From the NCBI GenBank assembly GCA_014529385.2, contig CM043943.1, forward strand, positions 106,216,855-106,280,854: a stretch of DNA of 64,000 nt. The letters are read 5' to 3'. Source of the DNA: Adiantum capillus-veneris (lineage: Eukaryota; Streptophyta; Polypodiopsida; Polypodiales; Pteridaceae). The position numbers and the translations under genes were made by a program. A model generated the notes under the pieces. The model was not told the DNA's origin, searched no databases, and saw nothing but the letters and a program-made list of their open reading frames with translations. Of the stretch, positions 19,407-30,298 are shown in pieces (position 1 is the stretch's first letter; the number at the start of each line of letters is the position of its first letter).

Positions 19407-21821
19407 TGTCACGTGCACATCTAACCCTATGTGCATGTGGACAAGCTACTTCAGGTCCAGGGTTCAGGTCAGCTTAGGAAGTGTTATGGCACCTTTCTGA
19501 GCCTGTGCGCAGGCCGTGCATGTCTAGGCACTTCGAGTAGTTCCATATCCTCTGGTTGCACACAACAGGATCATCAGCATTACAGTCAGTAGCCATCACG
19601 AGCATTTTACAGTGCGCAGAACCCATTTTCCATATTTTAGCCATTTTTCACTTATTATTAATAAGTGACTTTGTTGGGAAACTGGGTAGGGCATTTTTGA
19701 TAAGTTGATATATAAGAATGCTAGCGGTAGCACTTTCTGGCAGAAGAGGCAGCAGAGCTCCAACAAAACTGGCAATGCACCTTCTGAGCAAGACCCGACA
19801 AGACAACCTAGCGTTTTTCAGCCAACAAGACAAACTGGCATTTTTCACCAGCAGATCAGCCGTGGCGTTTTGCAGATTGCAGATCAACCGTGGCGTTAGC
19901 AGATCACAGAATTCAGCCTAGCGTTTTTGCAATTGCAGATCATCATCAGTGTTTTGCAGATTCGCGGCGACAGAATCAGCCCTAGCATCAGCGTTTTCAG
20001 TTTTCAGCAGTTAGACTCCGCACAAGAGCCCCAAACCTTGCAGATCTCACCTCTCTGCAGCAGATCCTCGCCGCACGATCAGATCAGCCAGCGTTTTCAA
20101 TTGCAGCCCACGGTTCGCAGATTTCAGCATCTGCGTTGTCAGCGCATCATTGTCGCGTCATTGCCATCGCCGTCCTCGTTGACACAGTGTCAGATTCCAG
20201 AACATAGCAGATTTGCAGATTTCAGCCCCTAGCGTTTTCAGATTTCAGCCCGTCTCGTCGCCGTCATTGTCGTCGACATCGTTGGCAAGTCCATTGCATT
20301 TAGACTATTGTACCAGATTTGTGCAATCAATAGCATAGACCTCTCTCGCCATAGAGAGTGGGGCCCTTGGAGGAGGATTTGACAACATTCTAGTGTAAGG
20401 TGTAGCAGAATGAATGTTGAACTTTGCTCAAGATGAGTGCTCCGAATTGTGTTCAAGGTTCCTTTTACTCACGGAAGGGAGAGCCTTCCGTTCCTTTAGT
20501 GACAAAGTGCAATGGACACAAACAAAGTGGTGAACACTGTGAATGAAGGTGCTGAGATTGAGAGATAGAGAGAGAAGAATGTGACACCAGAATGTTGTCA
20601 AAACCCTCCTCTGAAGGTCCCACTCTCTATGGCGAGAGCGGTCTACTATTGATTTCACAAAGCTCTACAATGCTTTGGACTTGCCGACGATGAGGACGAC
20701 GAAGAGACGGGCTGAAATCTGAAAATGCTAAGGGCTGAAATCTGCAAATCTTTATTTGCTGAAATCTGACTCTATGTCGATGACGATGTCAATGACGACG
20801 CGCTGAAAACGGAGATGCTGAAATCTGCATTTTCCGGGCTGAATCTGCAAACTACGTTGGATCTGACCGTGCGGCGAGGATCTACTACGGGAAGGTGAGA
20901 TCTGCGAGGTTCGGGACTCGTTCTGCGGAGTGTCTATGCTGAAAACTGAAAATGCTGGTCTTCTTGTTGATCCTGTCGCGAAGATATGCAAAAACGCCAG
21001 ATCTTTGGCTGATCCAAAAACGCTACGCTGATTTGGGGTTCTGCGGTGGAAATCTGCTAACGCTAGGGCTGATCTGTTGTTGTGGGGGAATCTGCTAACG
21101 CTAGGGCCGATCTGTTGTTTACTGTCGCCGTGAATCTGCAAGTGCAAAAACGTTGGTTGATCTGATGCAAAAACGCTAGGCCTTTTGCAATGCTGAAAAC
21201 GCTAGAGTTGTTGTGGGATCGGTCTTGCTGAGAAGTTGCCTGTTGAGCAAGGTGCTCCTGTTGCCTCTTTTGCCAGAAAGTGCTAGCTCTGGTTTGCTTA
21301 TATATTATCTTAGCAAAATTGCCCTACCTAGTTCCCAACAAAAGTCACTTAAATATAATAAGTGAAACATGTCAAAAATAGGGAAAATAGGTTTAATGCA
21401 CTGGAAAATTCCCTTGATGAATTTTGATGGGAATGCTGATGATCATGCTGTGTGCAACCAAAGGATATGTATCTACTCTAAGTGACTGGTCATGCACGCT
21501 CTGCGAACATACTCACAAAAGTGCCAGATCACTTCCTATTCTAGACTGACTTGACTGACTGAACCCTGGTCATGTTGTAGCTTGTCCACGGACACATAGG
21601 GTTGGATGTGTCACGTGGCATCTGGTGTCGTATTCTTCTCTCTCTATCTCTCAGTCTCAACATCTTCATTCGCAGTGTCATTCACTTTGTTTGTGATCAT
21701 TTGCACTCTCTCACTAAAGGAACGGAATGCTCTCCCTTCCGTAAGTAAAAGGAACCCTTGAGCACAGTTCAGAGCACTCATCTTGAGCAAAGTTCAACAT
21801 TCACTTCTGTTGCACCTTACA
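19407..21821 (+). repeat. Ty3-C left LTR (A), split by solo LTR D
   Basis: Starts TGTCACGTGCACATC, ends GCACCTTACA. Without the nested LTR (20394-21620) it is about 1183 bp, close to the 1180 bp of LTR C. Contains a perfect palindrome with arms TCACTTATTA / TAATAAGTGA (19648-19668), a TATA box GATATATAAG about 40 bp further, and many short GCGTTTT and CAGATTTCAGC repeats. Confidence 0.8.
20394..21620 (-). mobile_element. Solo LTR (D) of the Ty3-C family, inverted in LTR A
   Basis: Begins TGTAAGGTG, the reverse complement of the family LTR end, and ends CACGTGGCA, the reverse complement of the family LTR start. Flanked by TCTAG (20389-20393) and TCTGG (21621-21625), a 5-bp duplication with one change. 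1227 bp, no internal region, so it arose by LTR-LTR recombination after insertion. Confidence 0.75.
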
Positions 21822-22228
21822 ACAGCTCCTTCCAAGACTCCTCCCTTGAAACCAATCCTTTGACAACAAACTTCTCAAGAAGGGCTCTGCTCTGCTGCGC
21901 TGGTTCAGTGATCCCCAAACTCCCCCGTGAGAATAAGGTAGAGTGATGATCTTCCAGGCTACTTTGGCTCGGGCTAACTAGGGTGTTGTCGCGCCCTGAC
22001 CAAAGAAAGTTCCTGATCAGCCTCTCTAGCTGGTTGATACAGGAACTCAATAAAATCCAGCAAGACGCGATGTACCACATAACACCTAGTTGGCCACTAC
22101 TACTTTGCCTGCCAAAGAGAGCTATGCCAAACTCAAATACAACAACTTCCTCCTAATAGACAAGAGGAGGGGAGCAGTTTGCTGCCCCGAGGACAAGTTC
22201 AGGTCAACCTGACAACCCAACAAGTCCC
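21822..22228 (-). repeat. Duplicate of the LINE-A flank
   Basis: About 407 bp closely matching the right flank of LTR C (35549-35950). On the minus strand it encodes INQLERLIRNFLWSGRDN, then QQSRALLEKFVVKGL, the C-terminal RT/thumb area of LINE-A. It sits between two Ty3-C LTRs where no flank should be, and joins LTR B abruptly near 22229. Confidence 0.75.
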
Positions 22229-23180
22229 TATTTTAGCCATTTTTTACTTATTATTAATAAGTGACTTTGTTGGGAAATTGGGTAGGGCATTTTTGATAAG
22301 TTGATATATAAGAAAGCTAGCGCTAGCACTTTTTGGCAGAAGAGGCAGTAGAGTTCCGGCAACTGGCAGTGCACCTTTTCAGCAAGACCCGACAAGACAA
22401 CCTAGCGTTTTTCAGCCAACAAGACAACCTTGCGTTTTTCACCAGCAGATCAGCCCTAGCGTTTTGCAGATTGCAGATCAGCCGTGGCGTTAGCAGATCA
22501 CAGAATTCAGCCTAGCGTTTTTGCAATTGCAGATCATCATCAGTGTTTTGCAAATTCCCGGCGACAGAAGCAGCCCTAGCATCAGCGTTTTCAGTTTTCA
22601 GCAGTTAGACTCCGCACAACAGCCCCAAACCTCGTAGATCTCACCTCTCTGCAGGCAGATCCTCGTTGCATGGTCATATCAGCCAGCGTTTTCAGTTTCA
22701 TCCTGCTGTTCGCAGATTTCAGCATCTGCATTCTCAGCGCATCGTCGTCGCGTCGTTGCCATCGCCGTCCTCATCGATACAATGTCAAATTCCAGTAGAT
22801 AGCAGATTTGCAGATTTCAGCCCCCGCGTTTTCAGATTTCAGCCCATCTCGTAGCGGTTATCATTGTCGTCGACATCATCATTGTCATCGACATCATCGG
22901 CAAGTCCATTTATGCAATCAATAGCATAGACCTCTCTCGCCATTGAGAGTGAGGCCCTTGGAGGAGGGTTTGACAACAGTCTGGTGTGGTATTCTTCTCT
23001 CTCTATCTCTCAGTCTCAACACCTTCATTCACAGTGTCATTCACTTTGTTTGTGATCATTTGCACTCTCTCACTAAAGAAACGGAAGGCTCTCCCTTCCG
23101 TAGGTAAAAGGAACCGTTGAGCACAGTTCGGAGCACTCATCTTGAGCAAAGTTAAACATTCACTGCCGTTGCACCTTACA
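22229..23180 (+). repeat. Ty3-C LTR B, truncated at its 5' side
   Basis: Lacks the first ~235 bases of the family LTR and ends GCACCTTACA at 23180, directly before a primer site. It serves as the 5' LTR next to the gag region. Keeps the TTATTA/TAATAA palindrome (about 22245-22265) and the TATA box. Confidence 0.8.
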
Positions 23181-23194
23181 TTGTTATCAAAGCT
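23181..23194 (+). other. Primer-binding site of Ty3-C
   Basis: TTGTTATCAAAGC immediately after the LTR end, a diverged form of the Met-tRNA site TGGTATCAGAGC. Confidence 0.55.
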
Positions 23195-23664
23195 TTGGCA
23201 ATGTTCTATATCACTCAAGGAAAGAACCACAAGAATTTTTTTGCTTGTTGCGGTCGCATGGAACCCAAGTCCACTTGGGCGTGTCAAGTTCATATCGTGT
23301 TTTTGAAGATTGACAGGTAACCCAAGGAAGAAGGGCTTGTCCGGCCTCCCCTTGTGCCTCTTTTCACTCATTGAGAGCGGACCGTGTACTTAGCGGCCGG
23401 CCAATCGACGTGAGGTGGAAAAAGCAACCTTGGTGTGAGCGTAAGGCCACCAAGGGGTGCACCCGCAGGGAAGAGTAGAGCTCGGATAAGAGAAGATCCT
23501 TCTCTAACACAGATTGCAAGCTAAAGAAAGACCTCAAGAACGTCAAGAACCCAAGGACTCAAGAACCCAGGAACCCAAGAACCTCAAGAACCCAAGTTCC
23601 TTGTGGACCTAAGTACCAAGAATTCAGTGTATGGTCATCACCTGAAGCGGAATGGATACTTTGC
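23195..23664 (+). other. Ty3-C leader with a short minisatellite
   Basis: Untranslated leader between primer site and gag. Positions 23531-23606 are a run of TCAAGAACCCAAG-type units (about five, imperfect). Confidence 0.6.
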
Positions 23665-23726
23665 GTGAAGGTGATGAGCATGGAGGTGGCGAAGAAGAAT
23701 TTTTCCCACGAGGAGGTTTTTCCGAT

Positions 23727-23749
23727 CCCCCCCCCCCCCCCCCCCCCCC
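23727..23749. repeat. (C)n tract
   Basis: About 23 C in a row within gag, read as poly-Pro. Confidence 0.95.
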
Positions 23750-25322
23750 AAATCTATGCCAAGGGTTGCACCGAGGCTTTGGTCAAGATGATGATGCACA
23801 TGATGTTACAACAACAAGCGCAACGTGCCGCCTTGGAGCGAGAGCGCGAAGAAAGAAAGGCAGCCTTGGATCGCGAGCGTGAGCAAGCGCGTTTGGCGGC
23901 CGAGGAAAGAAAGGCAATCTTGGATCGTGAGCGCAAAGAAAGAAAGGCATAATTGCATTGCGAGCGCAAAGAAAGAAAGGCAGAATTGGATCGCGAGCGC
24001 GAAGAAAGATGGTTAGCCTTGGAGCGTGCGCGTGAGCAAGCGCGTTTGGCGACCGAAGACAGAAGGGTAGCCTTGGAGCGTGAGCGTGAGCAAGCGCGCT
24101 TGGCGGCCGAAGACAAACGAGCGGCCTTGGAGTTAGACCGTGACGAGTAGAGAGATCAACACATGTAAGAGTTTGTCCTACAGATACTCACCTTGAAGCC
24201 GGAGCCAGTCAAAGAGGTTGGTAGTTCATCAACTAGCACGAGGAGAGATTTGGACTCCAACAACCACGTCATTGAGAAGTTGACGTTCGGTAAGTATGAT
24301 GGTAAGATAGATGCTACTATTATTCATTGTTGGTTGCATCAATTTAATGCTTACTTTGCGACAACTAAGAAGACAAGAAATAGCAAGGTTTTGACAACAG
24401 CCATGTATCTCGCTGGTGATGCCATTAATTGGTACCACGCTTGGCAAGAGGCACAGTTGATTGCGCACCTAGAGGAAACCGAAGAGGGCGCGCCCATTTC
24501 CTTCAATTGGGCAGACTTCCAAGACAAGCTCAAGGCGCGGTTTATGCCACCACAGTACGTAGCACGGTTGAAAGACGATAGGCGCAGTCTCAAGCAAAAT
24601 GGTATGCCAGTTATGTCTTTCTCTAATCGTGTTTTGCAAGTCGGCACCCAATTACGCAAATCGGATGATGAGCGCAAAGAGGCATTCCTTTATGGATTGG
24701 ACGAGTATATCAAGTATGATGTCGAGGTACTTGATCCAATCGATCTCAACAAGGCGGTAGCGATTGCTCTTACATAGGCGATGAAGCACAATAAGGGAAA
24801 GCCCAAGGAGAACAAGTCTTCTCAAAGTACCTCTCAGACTACTCAGAACCCACAGAACGGTAAGAATGGTAAGAACGGTAACTCTTCTAACCAATCTTCC
24901 TCTAGTCTTTCGGAAAAGAACTTACAAAATGAATCTAAGGGTAAAGCTAACACACTTGCTAAACCCAAGCTCACTCCATATGAAAAAGTTGCACAAGAAA
25001 TTATAGGAGGATAGATCACGGCAGAAGAACAAGTCATTTATTCTAAGGAAGGTCATTGTTATCACTGTCATGTCAAGGGTCATATAAAGAAAACATGTCC
25101 TAAGATTGAATCTAACGACCCTAAAGAACCCACAGAACCCACATCCTCTGTTAATGCCATAAATGAGAACACTCGTGTGTCCCAAGTTTCTCATGATCCT
25201 CTCATTGATGAGTCTTTCATGAAGTGTTATGGTCATGTGAATGGTCAACACATGGTGGTCTTGTTTGATTCTGGTAGTATGCATGATGTGATTGGTGACT
25301 CTCTTGTCGAAAGAGCCCGCTT

Positions 25323-25330
25323 GGAGGTTA
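25323..25330. repeat. hAT target-site duplication, left
   Basis: GGAGGTTA, identical to 29047-29054. Confidence 0.9.
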
Positions 25331-25344
25331 CAAGGTAGGACCAA

Positions 25345-25405
25345 TACGTACGTACGATACGGATCCGTATGGACGTTTCGTACACAATGTATTGTGTACG
25401 TACGT
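25345..25405. repeat. hAT left subterminal palindromes
   Basis: Packed ACGT-rich palindromes: TACGTACGTA, ATACGGATCCGTAT, and GTACACAAT-GT-ATTGTGTAC. Similar TACGTAC/GTACGT motifs cluster at 28980-29035 by the other end. Candidate transposase binding sites. Confidence 0.7.
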
Positions 25406-25675
25406 CATTTTTTTATATATATTTTTTGGAGATTTGTCCACACGTTTGTATTCGCTTGAGGCCCATACGTTCATGCGTGCCCTAAATTTGCCTACCTTAG
25501 GCTTGAATCCCAAAACGCATAAATTTTAAGAACCAGAGTACAGAGAAACTGTTACAGAGAGTGAGAAAAAGCTCTGCACAGGCTTACACAAGGAAGGTAA
25601 GTGCCTCTTTCCCTCTCTGGTGTGTGTTGCTCTCTACCCCACGCTCGTCTGAGCTTCTCTCTCGCGTTTCCCTCC

Positions 25676-25702
25676 GTCTCTCTCTCTCTCTCACACACAC
25701 AC
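25676..25702. repeat. (CT)n(CA)n microsatellite
   Basis: Lies about 55 bp before the transposase start, probably in its leader. Confidence 0.9.
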
Positions 25703-25757
25703 TTTTTGTTCGCGTGATTCTTGCTCAATGCTCTTGAATCTTGCAACAAGAGCAAGA

Positions 25758-28467
25758 ATGCCGAAGCCGACCAATCCCTATTGGGAGGAACACACAATTG
25801 TCATCCGTATTGTCAACACTCCAACTCAAAAGGGTTCCGGTTGTCGCAAATGGTCATGCAAGTATTGTGGTTTCTCGCTCACAAGTACAATCACACGTGT
25901 TGTGAGGCATTTGATAGGGGTTAAGTGCACAAAGAACTATAGTGCGTGCAAGAAAGTGCCCAAAGCTGTGAAAGATAAGCTAATTGCTGATAACTTTCCA
26001 GGTGAGTTGGCAACAGACTTTGTTAAAGGGACTCAACAGACACAGGATGCGCTGCAAGATGCTCTTCTTGGAGAGTTTGGTGTACAGGGAGATGACATTT
26101 TTGAGTATCAGTCTACACCTATGGGACAGCCATCTGGTAGTAGAAAGAGAGCACGGATCATCGAAGTAGACGAGGATGAAGAGGACAATGATGTGCATGC
26201 GTCGAGACAGACTACTTTGCCTTCACGGGTGAATTCCCAATCTTGGGTAAAGAAGCGGCAGAGAGTGGCTGAGATGGAGATTGCTCGCACTCTAATCGAG
26301 TGCAACATTAGCTTCAATGTCTTGAGAATTGATTAGTGGAAGAGGATGGTTAGAGCCATTGTACAGGTTGGTGCGACAGATTCTTGGTCAGGACTTGAGT
26401 ACAAGAAGATGCGCACCACTATGCTTGACGAGCAGAAAGCCTTGATAGACAAGGCATTGGTCCCAGTAAAGGTAGGTTGGCAGCAGTTTGGTTGCACTAT
26501 TATTTCCAATGGTTGGAGTGACATACGTAGGCGCCATATCATCAACATTCTTGTCTCCTCCTGCCTTGGTACCTATTTCTTACGCGCTGTGGATGCAGGG
26601 AAAGCAGGAGAGAAGATTACTGCAGAGTTCATTTACAAGCGTATTAAGAAAGCCATTGAGGATGTGGGTAAAGATAATGTGGTACAGGTGGTTACAGACA
26701 ATGCATCCAACTGTGTAGCAATGGGGAAAATGGTGTCGGCTGAGTTTCCAAGTGTTGTTTGGACTCCTTGTGTAGCCCATTGTCTAGGTTTGCTCATGGA
26801 GGATATAGGGAAACTACCTTGGGTGCAGCCCACAGTGACTGATGCTACTCGGATTACTACATTTTTCCCAAAGAAGCATCAGGCTTTAGCCATATTTCGC
26901 AGCCACAGTGCTCTTGACATGGTGCGGCCATCCAAGACCAGATTTGCATACATGTACATAGTTTTGCAGAGACTCTTGAAGCTGAGGGATCCACTTCTCC
27001 AAACTGTTGTGGACCCAAAGTGGAGAGAGATGCATGACTCACAAAATGAGAACTACAAAGCCATTCAGAGACGTGTGCTAGATGATGCATTGTGGACTGA
27101 AGTGCAGAGTTTGACAGCGGCGTTGCAGCCCATCTACGTGTTGTTGCGGGTCACCGACATGGATGGATCCACATTGGGTTTGGTTATCACCTCTTCATGC
27201 AAATGAAGGGGCATATCATGGCTTGCCAATCCTTGGCACAAGATTGGTAAGCTGAGCTTAATACTTAAATACATTATACCCATAATCTCTACTTGTAATT
27301 TCGCGAGTCCTGACACATGTTTGCTTGGGTTTTTTGCAGTCGAGATGATGTCCTAGCTCTTGTAGAGAGTGATGGGAGTTTATGAGTCGTCCCATTCATG
27401 GGATGGCTGCAATACTCTATCCTTTCTACAAGACCCCAGAGTTGTTTCATGAGAGTAGTCTCCTGGCCCTGAAGGACGAGTACATCAACCGCATGTTTAG
27501 CATTGAGGAGCAGTTGCAGATAGATGGGGAGATGAGCAGTTTCATGAATAACTTGGGGCCGTCATTCACACGAGCAGTGGCGCTATGTCCAGAGGCCACC
27601 AAGCTTCCTCTCACATGGTGGCAAAACTATGGTAGACAGGGCCTTTCACGTCTCACTACTATTGCTCTACGCTTGCTCTCACAGGTATGATTTTGACACA
27701 CAGAGGTCACTGTTGGACTGACTTCAAGTTTCATGGTATTGATGCTACCATTGCACTTGCCATTGTAGGATTGGTCAGCAGGCGCTTGTGAGCGCAATTG
27801 GAGTGCCTACTCCTTGATTCATACGAAAATCCGCAATCGGCTTAGCACTTCACAGCTAGAGAAGCTAGTATATTGTAGGGCCAACATGAGGCTTGTATGT
27901 TCCTACCATTCTTTGGAGACACTCAAGCAGGTTTGTTGAGCTTTGTTCTCATTACTCAATGTAGTATTAGTATGTATAATGTTGTATACAAGTCAGTGGT
28001 CACAGTTGTTTATACTTTGAAGTTTGAATGTTGAATAGGTTGACCCTACAAAAGTGAAGCTGATGGATGATCCGATTACAGAGACGTTGGATCAACAGAT
28101 TCGGAACGAGCAGGAGGATATTCTTCGCATGCTCCACAGGGAGTTGGAGAGAGTGGATAGACGTGTGACTAGATCACGCGCACGTGCTTACAGTATTCCA
28201 CTCCGTGAGAGAGTTGCAGATCCATTGATTGCACGACGGTAGATGATTTGCAAGGGGAAATTGCCTATTCGTACACCTCGGCGACGTGCGAATGAGGCAG
28301 TTCCTCTCATTCACACTCAGCTGGAGGAGGAGGATTTTGATCCAGACTTGCAGGCACCTTGCCTTGCAATGGTAGAGCCAGAGTATGATGAGGAGGGCAA
28401 TGTCTTGATTGATGGAGACATGCCTCCTTCAGTTTCCTCATCCTTTGCCTTTGATGATGATTTTTGA
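25758..28467 (+). pseudogene. hAT transposase, four exons, recently inactivated
   Basis: Exons inferred at 25758-27246, 27340-27684, 27769-27930 and 28039-28467, all introns GT-AG. The first exon has a BED-like zinc finger (WSCKYCGF ... VRHLIG), then the DUF659-like core (ISNGWSDIRRRHIINILV, VVTDNASNCVAMG). Exon 3 has CERNWSAYSLIHTKIRNRL, the hAT dimerisation motif with the catalytic Glu. The usual catalytic Asp of DGW is Asn (SNGW), while TDN is kept. Lesions: TAG at 26334, a frameshift near 27180, another near 27370, TAG at 28240. The start at 25758 (MPKPTNPYWEE) is preferred to 25728. Confidence 0.8.
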
Positions 28468-28979
28468 GGTCACCATTTGCTAGACATTTTAGTTGATAGC
28501 AGCCAACTAGTTATTTTCATTTGATGTATGCTCTGTTAGGAGCTATCTTGACTATTGACTCCACATTTGTGATCTGTGACTTGTAGCCGAGTTCTGACAG
28601 CTGTTGTCAGTTGTGACATTCACATTAGTATGGACTCTATTTGTTAAACGTTCATTGTCTTGTGACTGTCCAGTTGTCTTAACTCAAAATTGTCTTGCTC
28701 TTTTGATGTCATGACTCATGATAGCAATCTATAAGTGATGAGTCTAATAGGTAAACAGGTACACCGTACGAGTTCAAACTTCAGTGCCCGTAGGCGCATA
28801 TCGCATGTCAGGCATGCGATTCTTGAGTCTCTAGCTGTTGTATATAGAATTTAGACATAACCAAAGTTGTAAAACATCAAATTGACAAATTCTATAGCTT
28901 TGTCTCTGAAACTGACATTTATTTTTGTGGTTTCTATTCTTTTTTACCGATGCCACGTATTTTTCCGTACATAAAAAAT
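28468..28979 (+). other. hAT 3' non-coding region
   Basis: AT-rich sequence between the end of the transposase frame and the right subterminal repeats; no coding signal. Confidence 0.6.
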
Positions 28980-29046
28980 TTACCCATACGAGACTACGTA
29001 CAGTACGTACTTCCACGTACTGTACAACACGTATGGTTCCACCTTG

Positions 29047-29054
29047 GGAGGTTA
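29047..29054. repeat. hAT target-site duplication, right
   Basis: GGAGGTTA, matching 25323-25330. Confidence 0.9.
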
Positions 29055-29774
29055 GCAAGACATCTCCTCTCGAGGTGTTGGGCTTTGCTCCCGGTATAGA
29101 CTCTTTCATTACACGAGTCCCTTGATGCGTCCTTCCGCAGAAAATTTGTAGTGTCTCTTCTTTCAGGATGTGATATGATTCTTTGATTGGGCAGACAATA
29201 CTCTCATTTTCAATGCCAAAAGTGACTCTCCCATTGTCATTCGTGGGAAGGAAGTTGTTCATTCTTCACCTCTCATTTCTAACGTGCAGGCGAAGCTTGA
29301 AAAGAAAAAGGAGAAGGAGACTCTCTTAGTTTTGTTTTCTCCAAAGCACGACACACATGTTTTGCATGATACAGATGTGATTATTCACGAGGATGATGAT
29401 TTGCATGATAAAGATGTGATTGTTCACAAGGATGATGGTTTAGTTGATGGTTTTTCTAGTGAAGCTAATCTCATTGCAGATACGATCAATCACGTAGAAT
29501 TGATCTTTGCTCTTGAGTCGAGGTCCAAAGAAATCACTCGGGAAGTATTATGTGTTCGCATAATTAGTCACCACGCATTGTTCGAGTGTTTCATTCGTGA
29601 CGGTTTCTTGTATTTTCGTCACCGTCTTTATGTGTTCCCTTTCCACAGGCATGCCATATTGTACGATGCACATGATTCACTCATGGATGAGCACGGATGT
29701 ATGCAGATTTCTCTTGAAATGAACAAAACTGTGCATTCAAGAAATCTACATTCCATGTCTCTTCCTTGGCATGA
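29055..29774 (+). pseudogene. Ty3-C protease end and integrase-like segment
   Basis: Continues the protease after the hAT (SKTSPLEVLG, then FFDWADNTLIFNA, the strand after the ILGMDFF motif). An open frame from 29284 begins VQAKLEKKKEKETLLVLFSP and carries a repeat of HDTDVI/HDKDVIVHKDD. It ends with HHALFECFIRDGFLYFRHRLYV, resembling the zinc-binding start of Ty3 integrase. RT and RNase H, expected in between, are absent. The fragment ends at the inserted minus-strand Ty3 element. Confidence 0.6.
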
Positions 29775-30298
29775 TGTAACAGACTTGGACACTCCAAGTC
29801 AAGAATCAACCGCGACAGCACCAAATAACCACTTCAAAACAATTCACATATCACAATAGATTTGCACTGGCCTGGCGGAGTTCCGTGCCTAGAGATATTG
29901 GCCCCAAAGACTGGCGCCCCTTTCGGTATTTCTTTTTATATTAATCAGATCAAAGTACAAGAGTGTGGCTAGGGTTTCACTCTTAGACTCTGCGTCCAGA
30001 TGCTCTGAGAAGTGAAGCCCTCTCCACATATTTAAAGGTATAAGGGATGCCCAAAAGCAGAGCCCCAAAAGCTTTTAAAATAAAAAGCATCAGTTCTCTC
30101 TCTCTCTTAGAGAGTCTTTTCTCTTTTTTTTATTAAAAAAAGCAAAATTCGCGTCGCTTATCATTTTTCATTTTTTTTTTCAGCCTCCGCGATTTCCGGA
30201 AATTAGGGTTTCTGGCAGAAATTAGGCTTTGCAGGAATTTTAGGGTTTTTGGCAGAAATTAGGGTTTCTGTTGTCCGCCACGTCATCACTTTGTGACA
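29775..30298 (-). repeat. 3' LTR of the deleted Ty3 element
   Basis: On the plus strand runs TGTAACAGACTTGG to CATCACTTTGTGACA; preceded in the element's own direction by the purine tract CAAGAGGGGGGTA. Includes the U3 motif TGATGACGTGGC. Confidence 0.9.

Larger units (their letters stand above)
23665..25330 (+). pseudogene. Ty3-C gag and start of retropepsin
   Basis: One continuous reading frame broken by in-frame stops only (23950, 24148, about 24166, 24775, 25012), with no frameshift seen. A proline run encoded by poly-C is followed by a long Glu/Arg coiled coil of REREQARLAAEERKA-like repeats (about 23815-24150). Next is the capsid domain (MYLAGDAINWYHAWQEA, FKARF-like DKLKARFMPPQY), then a basic Asn/Ser-rich linker. 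The zinc knuckle CYHCHVKGHIKKTC is a complete Cx2Cx4Hx4C. The retropepsin active site is VLFDSGSMHDVIG. The hAT element then cuts the protease after LEVTR. Confidence 0.8.
25331..29046 (+). mobile_element. Complete hAT DNA transposon
   Basis: 3716 bp with an exact 8-bp target duplication. Terminal inverted repeats are CAAGGTAGGACCAATACG at the left and CAAGGTGGAACCATACG (read inward from the right), starting CAAGG as in hAT elements. It encodes a BED-type transposase with a DUF659-like core and hAT dimerisation region. Inserted in the Ty3-C protease: LEVTR on the left, LEVSKTSP on the right through the duplicated bases. Confidence 0.92.
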
